From Pseudomonadales bacterium (GTDB lineage: Bacteria > Pseudomonadota > Gammaproteobacteria > Pseudomonadales > Azotimanducaceae), in the NCBI GenBank assembly GCA_016779585.1, contig JADHNI010000003.1, positions 20,215 to 84,214 on the forward strand: a stretch of DNA of 64,000 bases, read 5' to 3'. The notes under the pieces are model-generated. The model saw only the letters and a program-made list of their open reading frames with translations. It ran no database searches and was not told where the DNA came from. Below, piece after piece: positions 17,187 through 24,929 of the stretch (positions are counted from its first letter, which is position 1; every line of letters begins with the position of its first letter). Both the position numbers and the translations under genes were made by a program.

Positions 17187-18639
17187 GCCGGTTTCCTGTG
17201 TTGTCAAAATGTTCGTTGATGGTCGCGCCGTAGTGCTCAATGACCGCAGCACGTTTCAGTCGCCCGTTTGCCGTGATGTAGCCGGGATCAATGGCCTCCT
17301 CCATCAGCAGGAAATCATGGATACGGGCGTAGTCAGGCAGGGCTTCATTGATTTCATCCACAATCGCTGCAATCTTGGGAATGCCCGAATCAAAGCGCGT
17401 CCATATCAGCGCCAGGTTTGTTGCCTGGGCTTCGCCGAAGAAAAGCGCCTGGGCGATCAGGGGTTGCTGGGTCAGTTCCGACTCCACCCATTCCGGGTTG
17501 ACGTTGCGCCCGAACGACGTAATAAACCGATTGCTGATTCGACCCTTGATAGTGACAAATCCGTCATCATCGATTTCGCCAATATCACCGGTTTTCATCC
17601 ACCCCTCTCCAACAGCAGGTTCGCCAAGGTAGCCCACCATGGAAACACCCCGGACCTCGAGTTCACCTTCGTCACTGGTTCGAATATCAGCATGGGGTAG
17701 TGCCTTGCCAACCGTGCCGGGTTTTTCACAGCCGGGCAGGTTCAGGGTGACAACCGAGCCTGCTTCGGACAGGCCATAACCCTCATATACAGGCAGCCCC
17801 AGGGACTTTGCCTTCCGCAGAAGCCCTTCGGAAACGCGGCCACCACCCACGGCTATAAGTTTCATCTGATCGGCGTTCACCATGCCCAGTTCCACGAGCG
17901 CAGACAGGGCAACCAGCAGTTGGGGCACCAGGATGAGGGATTCTGGTTGCCGTTCCTGCAGGCAGTTGGCAAAGGCTTCCAGGTTCAGGGATGAACTGCC
18001 AGAGAGCCCACTTTCTGTGGAGGCGGCCAGGTGAACGGTAATACCTTTGATCAATGGGGCATAAACGCCGGCCGTATTTTCCAGGAGCGTGGCCAGCGGT
18101 AGGATACAAACGTGCTGTTGCACATCCACGAGCTCAAGTGCATGAACAATACTTAGGGCTACCTCAAGGTTGGCTTCATGATCAAGAACAACAGCCTTTG
18201 GCGTCCCGGAACTTCCCGAAGTAAAGGTAATTTTGCTGGCACGCGGGTTAGCCTTGCCGCGCAGCAAAGTGACTTTGGCATGGACAAGCCCAGGTACTGC
18301 ATCACCTTCGATGCTCACCAGGCAATCTACCTGGGCAGCTTCAAAAACGTGCTCACGTTGACTGGCCGAGAAAAAACCCGGAACTGGAACAACGGAAATG
18401 CCTGTATTCATTCCCGCCAGGTCGGCTACCACCCAGTCAATGCTGTTATCAATCTCAATGGCCAGGCAATGCACATTGGCTTTTTTTAACCAGCTCGAGA
18501 GCTCAGCCACGCGGTATTGCAAATCAGCATAGGTGCACGATCCACCCGCATCACTCAATGCGATGGCATCGGGCTTCGCCGCGGCATGGCGACAAACATG
18601 GTTCATGAGGGATTCAGGCACGGAGTTGTCGAATGGCAT
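17173..18639 (-). CDS. AMP-forming acyl ligase of the hemolysin-family operon
   Basis: This 488-residue ANL-superfamily enzyme activates a carboxylate as acyl-AMP/acyl-CoA. The motifs are all present: P-loop 'FTSGSSGTPKAVVLDH', 'VYEGYGLSEAGSVVTL', 'WMKTGDIGEIDDDGFVTIKGRI' and catalytic Lys in 'NGRLKRA'. No carrier-protein domain is fused. GGAGGTGG just upstream fixes the start at 18639, overlapping the hemolysin-family gene by 26 bp. It resembles long-chain fatty acyl ligases in overall pattern, but the substrate is not determined. It is tightly coupled to the oxidase-like gene. Confidence 0.89.
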   Translation of the reverse strand: MPFDNSVPESLMNHVCRHAAAKPDAIALSDAGGSCTYADLQYRVAELSSWLKKANVHCLAIEIDNSIDWVVADLAGMNTGISVVPVPGFFSASQREHVFEAAQVDCLVSIEGDAVPGLVHAKVTLLRGKANPRASKITFTSGSSGTPKAVVLDHEANLEVALSIVHALELVDVQQHVCILPLATLLENTAGVYAPLIKGITVHLAASTESGLSGSSSLNLEAFANCLQERQPESLILVPQLLVALSALVELGMVNADQMKLIAVGGGRVSEGLLRKAKSLGLPVYEGYGLSEAGSVVTLNLPGCEKPGTVGKALPHADIRTSDEGELEVRGVSMVGYLGEPAVGEGWMKTGDIGEIDDDGFVTIKGRISNRFITSFGRNVNPEWVESELTQQPLIAQALFFGEAQATNLALIWTRFDSGIPKIAAIVDEINEALPDYARIHDFLLMEEAIDPGYITANGRLKRAAVIEHYGATINEHFDNTGNRHAVL

Positions 18640-19183
18640 CAAGTCCACCTCCGATATCACCCACCAGTACGAGGGGGCTTGTCTGGTAGTAGTCACCCCA
18701 TTTATCAGCAGCCTGAACGCGACGTGGATCTGCAGCCGATATCTCGATAAAGGGCACACCCAGCTTTCTGAGGCACTGCCTGACCGGCAGGTTTGCCGTG
18801 CAGGCCACCTTTTTGTATCCCTCGTCGGACAGGGTTTGCGCGAGGTAGCCCATCAACAGGAGCGCTTCAAAGCGGGACCTCGCGGCAAACCCACCGAGTT
18901 CAACTATCGCGCCCCGACAGGTGTCTTCAAGGTGCTGCTGGATGGGCTCGTCCAGGTACTGTTCCAGGAACAGCGTTTCGTCATCGGCAGCACGAATACC
19001 GCAGACACCCAGGATCCCGTCTTCTGATGAGAGTACAAAGATCCTCGGGAAGAAAGCTTCCAGCTCGCAGCCGAGGCGCTTCTCATAGGACTCACGGGTG
19101 AATTGACATGCGGCCTCGTATAGCGGCTCACCAGTCGTAACCAATTGGCCGGTAAGGCATTTTTCTGTAGGTACTGCCTGCAC
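18614..19183 (-). CDS. 'Thermostable hemolysin' family protein, acyltransferase-like
   Basis: This 189-residue protein of the T_hemolysin family has characteristic blocks 'EAACQFTRESYEKRLGCELEAFFPRIFVL', 'GVCGIRAADDETLFLEQYLDEPIQ' and 'IVELGGFAARSR', then 'CTANLPVRQCLRKLGVPF' and 'WGDYYQTSPLVLVGDI'. The layout (a strand with 'ELG', an Arg-rich turn, then a helix) resembles a GNAT acyltransferase. There is no signal peptide, so a secreted toxin is unlikely. The start is GTG with AAGGA seven bases upstream. It is the first gene of the five-gene operon and divergent from the LtaS-like gene. Confidence 0.77.
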   Translation of the reverse strand: MQAVPTEKCLTGQLVTTGEPLYEAACQFTRESYEKRLGCELEAFFPRIFVLSSEDGILGVCGIRAADDETLFLEQYLDEPIQQHLEDTCRGAIVELGGFAARSRFEALLLMGYLAQTLSDEGYKKVACTANLPVRQCLRKLGVPFIEISAADPRRVQAADKWGDYYQTSPLVLVGDIGGGLDAIRQLRA

Positions 19184-19319
19184 TGCGGATCCTTATTCAC
19201 AAAATCTGCACGTAGGATGTTGTACCGGAGAAAATCATTCGGCTTTCCAGAAAAAAGTTTCACGCGAATGATTTCCGGGTCGCGCGCATCAAACCCTGAT
19301 TTGCAGGCTCACGAGTTAC

Positions 19320-21314
19320 ATGCGCGTACAACTTCAGGCACTTAAGCCATTGCTCTTCTTTCTCCTTTTCGGTCTATTGTTTCTGAGCCTGGCCCGCAGC
19401 GGATTTATCCTGGGGCACCTGGATCGTTATAACCCCGACCTCGTCGCCTCGACGCTACTAAACGGCCTGCGTGTAGACATCATGACGTTGAGCATGGCGC
19501 TCTCTGTTCCGGTTCTTCTGCTGCTGTTCTGTCCCGCCTCACTCGTAGCCAGTCGCTGGTTCCAGCTTGTGCTTTCTACATGGCTTATCGGCTGGATGTA
19601 CCTGTTGCTCTTTATGGAGACAGCCACACCGCCTTACATGGATTTTTTCAGCGCAAGACCGGGCAGGATCTTCTTCGAGTATCTCGACCACCCGAGGGAA
19701 GTCACCGGTCTGATCGCCGGGGGTTATCCTGTGGCCGCTCTCTTGACCATCTTTCTGCCCATTGGCGTATTAGTGGTGATCGGGCGCAGGTTGTCGTTAG
19801 CCGGAGAGCGACCAACGTGGAACCTGAGACACCGATTACTCATGATCCCCTTGTTCCTTGCGCTTGTGCTGGGCGCACGATCCTCGCTTGGTCACCGCCC
19901 CGCCAACCCCTCCACTTTTGCGCTGTCCGGGGATCAACTGGTCAATGACATCGCTCTGAACAGTACTTATCGACTCCTGTATTCGATTTACAGCCTGCGG
20001 CATGAGGAAGATTCCAAAGGGCTTTACCCGGAAATGGACGAGGATGACATCCTCGCGACGGTGAAGCGCGATGCCGGAATCCGGCCAGACCAGTTCATCG
20101 ACAATGACAGCACAAGACACCACTTCGGCCGCGACTCTGACCAGAACCTTGACCACGACCTGGGTGGCGAGCCTGCCGGTAAACCGAAAAATCTCGTCAT
20201 CATTATCGAAGAAAGTCTTGGCGCCCGTTTCGTGGGCTCACTGGGCGGCCTTCCCCTGACGCCACGCCTGGACGAACTGGCAGACCAGGGCATCTGGTTT
20301 GAAAATCTCTACGCCACGGGCATTCGATCTGCGCGAGGTCTTGAGGCTATCCTGACCGGGTTTCCGCCGTCACCGGCAAGGAGCGTCCTGAAGCTTTCCG
20401 GCGCGCAGTCCGGTTTTTACACCATCGCAAGATCATTGAAGCCAAAAGGCTACCACAGCTATTTTGTCTACGGCGGCCAGGCACACTTCGACAACATGCA
20501 GGGCTTCCTCCTGAACAACGGCTTCGATGAAGCCATTGACGAAGATGATTACAAAAACTGGCAATTCAAAGGGACCTGGGGTGTTTCCGACGAAGACCTG
20601 TTCGGCAAAACCCATGAGGTGCTGAGCGCGACCACCGGACCTTCCCTGGTCGTTGCATTTTCTTCGTCCTTCCACAGCCCCTATGAATTTCCAGAAGGAA
20701 AAATTTCACCCTACGAACAACCCCTGGCGAGCAAACACAACGCGGTTCAATATGCAGACTATGCGCTGGGCCAATTTGTCGACAAGGCAAAAACATCGGA
20801 CTACTGGAAAGATACACTGCTGCTGATCGTGGCAGACCATGACGAGCGGCCACGCGGTTTTGATCTCGTGCCTGTCTCCAGTTACCACATTCCCGGTGTC
20901 ATTCTCGGTGGCGGCATTGAGCCACAACGCATCAAACGCGTGAGCAGTCAGATTGACCTGCTGCCAACCCTTTTTGCCCTGGCCGGAATAGACGGGATCG
21001 CACCGACGCTGGGAGAGGACGTTCTGTCAGCGAATACCCAAGAAGGCCGGGCCATCATGCAGTACGGAGACAATCACGCCTACATGCGAGGCTCCCGGGT
21101 CATTATTCACCAGCCCGGCCTTCAACCACGGCAGTTCCACTACAACCGCGACGAGGACGTCCTTGAACCGGTTGAACTCGAGGAGTCCCTGGAAAGCAAG
21201 GCCCTGGCCTGGGCACTCGCGCCCAATCTCCTGTATCGGAAACGGCTCTACAACAGCCACGTAAAACAGGTCGAGAATGATTTTTCTCTCAATGGCATCC
21301 AACCTGCGGAGTAA
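19320..21314 (+). CDS. LtaS-like membrane sulfatase/phosphoglycerol transferase
   Basis: This 664-residue protein has about five N-terminal transmembrane helices followed by a periplasmic alkaline-phosphatase-superfamily domain: 'NLVIIIEESLGARFVGSLGG', the nucleophile region 'ATGIRSARGLEAILTGFPPSP', 'YHSYFVYGGQAHFDNM' and 'LLIVADHDERPRGF'. The fold and metal-site pattern match lipoteichoic-acid-synthase-like and OpgB-type enzymes, which move phosphoglycerol or phosphoethanolamine onto glycans. In a Gram-negative this points to periplasmic glycan or LPS decoration. A methyltransferase and an InaA-type kinase follow in the same operon. Confidence 0.86.
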   Translation: MRVQLQALKPLLFFLLFGLLFLSLARSGFILGHLDRYNPDLVASTLLNGLRVDIMTLSMALSVPVLLLLFCPASLVASRWFQLVLSTWLIGWMYLLLFMETATPPYMDFFSARPGRIFFEYLDHPREVTGLIAGGYPVAALLTIFLPIGVLVVIGRRLSLAGERPTWNLRHRLLMIPLFLALVLGARSSLGHRPANPSTFALSGDQLVNDIALNSTYRLLYSIYSLRHEEDSKGLYPEMDEDDILATVKRDAGIRPDQFIDNDSTRHHFGRDSDQNLDHDLGGEPAGKPKNLVIIIEESLGARFVGSLGGLPLTPRLDELADQGIWFENLYATGIRSARGLEAILTGFPPSPARSVLKLSGAQSGFYTIARSLKPKGYHSYFVYGGQAHFDNMQGFLLNNGFDEAIDEDDYKNWQFKGTWGVSDEDLFGKTHEVLSATTGPSLVVAFSSSFHSPYEFPEGKISPYEQPLASKHNAVQYADYALGQFVDKAKTSDYWKDTLLLIVADHDERPRGFDLVPVSSYHIPGVILGGGIEPQRIKRVSSQIDLLPTLFALAGIDGIAPTLGEDVLSANTQEGRAIMQYGDNHAYMRGSRVIIHQPGLQPRQFHYNRDEDVLEPVELEESLESKALAWALAPNLLYRKRLYNSHVKQVENDFSLNGIQPAE

Positions 21315-21325
21315 GGAGTACCAAG

Positions 21326-21988
21326 ATGACCGAGCTGGAGTTTTCCGAAAAATACACTATCGATCATGCGCAGGCCTACTACGAGAAACACCGGACAGGC
21401 GTTCGCAGAAGGCTCTCCAACTACCTTGAAAATCGGATGGTGGCGCGAGCACTGAATGTCGCCGGACCTGTCGACACAATACTAGACCTACCCTGCGGAA
21501 CCGGACGGTTCTGGGAAACGCTCCTGGAGCAGCGGCCGAAGAAGTTGATCGCCGGTGATTTGAGCCAATCAATGCTCGATGTCGCGATGCAGCACCGGCC
21601 CGAGGCGCTACTGGACCAGGTCGAGTGCTACGAAATGTCCGCGTTTGATACCGGGCTTACCGATGACAGCGTTGACCTGGTCCTGTGCATGCGCCTGATG
21701 CATCATCTGGAGAGCAGGGGTGATCGACTGGCGATTCTGGGAGAGTTGGCCAGGATAAGCCGACGGTATGTCGTGGTTTCCCTATGGGTTTATGGCAGCT
21801 ACCAGGCATGGCGTCGAACCCGGCTCGAAAAACGGAGACCGGAACGCAAGTACAGGAACCGCTGCATCCTGGCATCGAACGTCTTCGAACGAGAAGCACG
21901 AAACAGTGGATTGAATGTCAAAGCCCGGCTGGATCTTCTGCCCGGCATATCCATGTGGCGGACCTACCTGCTGGAGCTCACGCCGTGA
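21326..21988 (+). CDS. Class I SAM-dependent methyltransferase
   Basis: This 220-residue protein has a Rossmann-fold methyltransferase core: motif I 'ILDLPCGTGRFWETL', 'LIAGDLSQSMLDVA' (acidic strand-2 end), 'DSVDLVLCMRLMHHLES' and 'RYVVVSLWVYGSY'. GGAG precedes the start. It lies 11 bases after the LtaS-like gene and its stop overlaps the GTG start of the kinase gene (GTGA), so the three proteins are made together. The substrate is unknown; a lipid or glycan acceptor would fit the context. Confidence 0.87.
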   Translation: MTELEFSEKYTIDHAQAYYEKHRTGVRRRLSNYLENRMVARALNVAGPVDTILDLPCGTGRFWETLLEQRPKKLIAGDLSQSMLDVAMQHRPEALLDQVECYEMSAFDTGLTDDSVDLVLCMRLMHHLESRGDRLAILGELARISRRYVVVSLWVYGSYQAWRRTRLEKRRPERKYRNRCILASNVFEREARNSGLNVKARLDLLPGISMWRTYLLELTP

Positions 21989-22674
21989 CGAAACTTGAGC
22001 TGGCCGGACTCATCAATGCAGACCTCACGCCCGTCGAGCTAATCAATGAAAGGCGCGGCGGCTGGAGCGGCGTGTACAAACTGACGAGCGCCAGCACCAG
22101 CATGTTCCTGAAACGCCAGTGTAACCACTATTACCGAAGGTTTTGCTTTAAAACACCCACCCTCTACCGCGAGTACCGGAACTACCTGGCATTCGCAAAG
22201 CTCAACATTCCCACACCTGAGATGCTGCTGTACGTCCAGAGCGGGACCACCGCGATCATGATCACCCGGCTGCAACCGGGACTGCCAATTCGCGAATGGC
22301 TGAATGAATCCCCCTCCATCGACCAACGTGAACAGGTGCTGGCAAAACTCGGGGAACTGCTGTTCAGACTGCACAGCCATCACAGGACCCATGGTTGCCT
22401 GTACGGCAAACACATATTTATCGATTCGAATAATTCAACAATGCCTGTTTCGCTGATCGATCTTGAAAAAGCGAGGTTCTGCCTGCGCAATAAGCATGGC
22501 GCGATCAAGGACCTTTCAAGACTGTTTCGCTACACACCGGAACTGGGCCACAAGGACAGGATCATCCTGACAAGGCTCTATTGTGAAAGATGGCCCGATT
22601 TCAACGAACAACTCAGTCAACGCATCAACAGCGACGCCGTCACCAGGGCCCAATCAAGAACCAACTCTCACTAA
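21985..22674 (+). CDS. InaA/WaaP-like lipopolysaccharide kinase family protein
   Basis: This 229-residue small protein kinase-like enzyme has a Gly-rich loop 'RRGGWSGVYKL', Lys in 'MFLKRQ', the catalytic block 'LHSHHRTHGCLYGKHIFID' and the metal-binding 'VSLIDLEKAR'. This is the pattern of LPS-core (Kdo/heptose) kinases and InaA proteins. The GTG start overlapping the methyltransferase stop is used because upstream in-frame codons lie inside that gene. It probably phosphorylates an envelope glycolipid, working with the LtaS-like transferase. Confidence 0.85.
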   Translation: MTKLELAGLINADLTPVELINERRGGWSGVYKLTSASTSMFLKRQCNHYYRRFCFKTPTLYREYRNYLAFAKLNIPTPEMLLYVQSGTTAIMITRLQPGLPIREWLNESPSIDQREQVLAKLGELLFRLHSHHRTHGCLYGKHIFIDSNNSTMPVSLIDLEKARFCLRNKHGAIKDLSRLFRYTPELGHKDRIILTRLYCERWPDFNEQLSQRINSDAVTRAQSRTNSH

Positions 22675-22703
22675 CTGATTAACGACAACCCAAGGAGTAA
22701 CAC

Positions 22704-23075
22704 ATGGCTGGTCTTGCGCCTACCATCGGGTGGATTTTTTCTGCCTCTATATCGCTCATTTTCTGCATCGGTGCCTACGCCCAGTTCACGTTCGATGTGA
22801 ATTCAAACACGGACCCAGTGCAGTTTCCGGAGTGGATGCACACGGCAACAGCGCTTTCCCTGCTGTTCGCTGCCATACTGAATCTTGCGCCCAACGTTTC
22901 GTTCGCAACCATTGGTGCCATCGTCATGACCGGCATGATCGGCGGAATGATCGCGACGCTGTTGCTACAGGAGAATTCAATGTGGTGGACACGAGTACCG
23001 ATGGGATTGCTGCCCTAGCTGGGACTCTATCTTCGCTACCCGGCATTCAATGACCTGATGAGTTTCTGGCGATAA
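22704..23075 (+). pseudogene. Small DoxX-like membrane protein interrupted by an in-frame TAG
   Basis: The first 104 codons encode three hydrophobic helices and the start of a fourth (ending 'RVPMGLLP'). A TAG at 23016-23018 stops translation, but the same frame continues for 18 codons, 'LGLYLRYPAFNDLMSFWR', to a TAA at 23073. This tail looks like the normal end of DoxX-like four-helix proteins. A single base change (for example from CAG, TGG or TTG) would explain the stop. The truncated product may still be made. A good AAGGAGT ribosome site precedes the ATG. Confidence 0.6.
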
Positions 23076-23080
23076 AAAAG

Positions 23081-23118
23081 GCCAATTTCGGGGACAGTTT
23101 TATGTCCCCAAAATTGGC
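23081..23118. repeat. REP-like palindrome / bidirectional terminator
   Basis: The 16-base arms GCCAATTTcGGGGACA and TGTCCCCaAAATTGGC pair with one mismatch around a 6-base loop. It sits between convergent genes, three A/T-rich bases after the DoxX-like reading frame, and so could terminate both. The GGGGACAGTTT core recurs in the palindrome at 27620-27690, which marks it as a member of a dispersed repeat family resembling REP elements tied to RAYT transposases. Confidence 0.7.
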
Positions 23119-23148
23119 AAGCAGCTCGCTAATTGTCTTAGCGTTCAC

Positions 23149-24909
23149 TTAGGCGACAAACTGATCCTGTAGGTCAGGGATCAGTTGTCGAGGGGTACCT
23201 TGCCTCAGCAGGCGACCGTCTTTCATTTCCAGAATCAGGTCGTAGCGTTCAAGGCTCTCCAGGCGATGCGCGATAGTAATAACAGTTTTCTCTGCCAGCA
23301 CCGTACGCGTCAGTCTCTGGATCATCTCGTCGGTTTTACGGTCCAGTGCACTGGTTGGTTCATCCATCAGGATAATTTTCTTATCCAGTAAAATGAGCCG
23401 CGCAATGCACAAGAGCTGCCTTTCACCGACGCTGTAATCCCTGCCGCCTTCGAGCACCCTGGCATCCAGGCTGACATCGAGCCCAACAGTATTGAGCACT
23501 GCCTTCATATCCCCGTCAGAGACGTCCAGGTCTCCCTTGAGGTTGAACCGGATATCACCCATAAACAGGTAGGGATCCTGCGGCACCACACCAAAGTGTG
23601 AACGCACACAGTTCACATCGACGTCAAACAGCGACTGGTCACCAATGCGGATATCACCTGCCTGGTGATGCACCATACGGAACAGGGCCTGCATCAGGGA
23701 TGACTTGCCGGCACCGGTTCGCCCCACGATACCGACCTTCTTGCCTTCCGGAATCACCAGGGACAATTCATCGAGGATCCGCGGCAGACCCGGCCGGTAA
23801 GACATGGCGTAGTTGTCAAAAACAATGTCCCCGGTGAGCTCTGCATCAGGGATCGTCGGTCGCACCGGCAATGCCTTACTTTCTTCCTCAGTTTCATTCG
23901 GCAGGTCAATCATGAAAAAGACCCGACGCGCGTGAGACGCCGTCTCACCCAGGAACGACATATCCCAGGCGAGGTTGAAGAAGAGACTGTTCAGGTTAAA
24001 TACTGCCGTAATAATCACCGCGGCCAGCGTCGTCGTGATCAGTCCCGCGTGCAGGCCGTAGACCAGGAACCCGTAAACCACTATGGCATAAACCGCGGAA
24101 ATCAGTCCCATCCAGAGCATGCCCCAGGCCATGAGGCGAGCATAGAACAGCTGTATGTTCATGGAGTCGCCAAACGCCCTGTGAATCCGCTCCAGCAGAT
24201 TTTGCTGCGTGTTGTAGAGCTTAAAGATGGTCCTGCCTTCAATCAGGTCGGTTTCCCTGTGCAGGGTTTCACCGATCTTCACCGAGCGAATCTCCCGCGC
24301 ATGACTCATCATGGGTGCCAGCTGCGCCTGAAGTGCGATGTAACAGATCACTGCCGGAATAATCAGCAGCCCCGCAATGGGGTTTGCGACCATGATCAGC
24401 GCACCGACACACAGCACCTCAATCAGACCGTTGGCGGTATCTCCGTAAGACATAACACCTTCGAGGCGCAGCATTCCCCAATCACTCAACATTCGGTTCA
24501 GCAACCGCCCGGACGGGTTTTCGTCAAAAAACGTCGTACGAACGTTTGACATATTCTCCATCAGATCCCTGTGAACATTCTGGGTAGACCACTGACCAGA
24601 GAGTTCAAAGAGCATCCAGGCACTGATCCGGCAGAACATCGCCGCCAGCACGAGCACAACAAGGGTTGAGATCGTTGCAGGGATCACCACCTCATAACTC
24701 AACACCTCATGGGTCACACTGCATCCAGCATCACCGAAGCAACCCAGCATCTCCCCGACAAACCAAAGGAAGTAAGGCGGGATCGCCGCGGCGAAAAACA
24801 TCACCAGCAGAGTCGGCGCCATCAGCTTATGCAGCAATGACAGTGATCCGGCGAACCGGATCAAAGTGCTTATGTTGTTCTGCCTCGCAGAAACTTCTTC
24901 AATGGTCAC
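23149..24909 (-). CDS. ABCC/MRP-like half transporter, second half (TMD2-NBD2)
   Basis: This 586-residue ABC exporter half has six TM helices (~25-330) and an NBD. Its motifs match the second half of eukaryotic ABCC proteins: 'FFDENPSGRLLNRM', 'YRPGLPRIL', Walker A GRTGAGKSS (396-404), the non-classical signature SVGER (493-497), Walker B 'IILMDE' with the catalytic Glu (517), and 'TIAHRLESL'. The partner half is encoded 20 bases upstream on the same strand, so the two likely form a heterodimer equal to one full MRP. The export substrate is unknown. Confidence 0.88.
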   Translation of the reverse strand: MTIEEVSARQNNISTLIRFAGSLSLLHKLMAPTLLVMFFAAAIPPYFLWFVGEMLGCFGDAGCSVTHEVLSYEVVIPATISTLVVLVLAAMFCRISAWMLFELSGQWSTQNVHRDLMENMSNVRTTFFDENPSGRLLNRMLSDWGMLRLEGVMSYGDTANGLIEVLCVGALIMVANPIAGLLIIPAVICYIALQAQLAPMMSHAREIRSVKIGETLHRETDLIEGRTIFKLYNTQQNLLERIHRAFGDSMNIQLFYARLMAWGMLWMGLISAVYAIVVYGFLVYGLHAGLITTTLAAVIITAVFNLNSLFFNLAWDMSFLGETASHARRVFFMIDLPNETEEESKALPVRPTIPDAELTGDIVFDNYAMSYRPGLPRILDELSLVIPEGKKVGIVGRTGAGKSSLMQALFRMVHHQAGDIRIGDQSLFDVDVNCVRSHFGVVPQDPYLFMGDIRFNLKGDLDVSDGDMKAVLNTVGLDVSLDARVLEGGRDYSVGERQLLCIARLILLDKKIILMDEPTSALDRKTDEMIQRLTRTVLAEKTVITIAHRLESLERYDLILEMKDGRLLRQGTPRQLIPDLQDQFVA

Positions 24910-24929
24910 AAAGTTTTATGGTTCATGAC

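Noticed and set aside
18614..19183. A toxin gene, from the family name 'thermostable hemolysin'
   Set aside because: The protein has no signal peptide or membrane-inserting segment, looks GNAT-like and is coupled to metabolic enzymes, so a secreted hemolysin is not supported.
11197..19276. Shared 13-mer GCGAATGATTTCC upstream of the sigma factor and LtaS-like genes as a common regulatory site
   Set aside because: Chance 13-base matches are expected many times in 64 kb, and the surrounding bases do not agree.
21784..21984. N-terminal extension of the InaA-like kinase
   Set aside because: It overlaps the methyltransferase gene in another frame. The GTGA junction at 21985 gives the expected kinase length.
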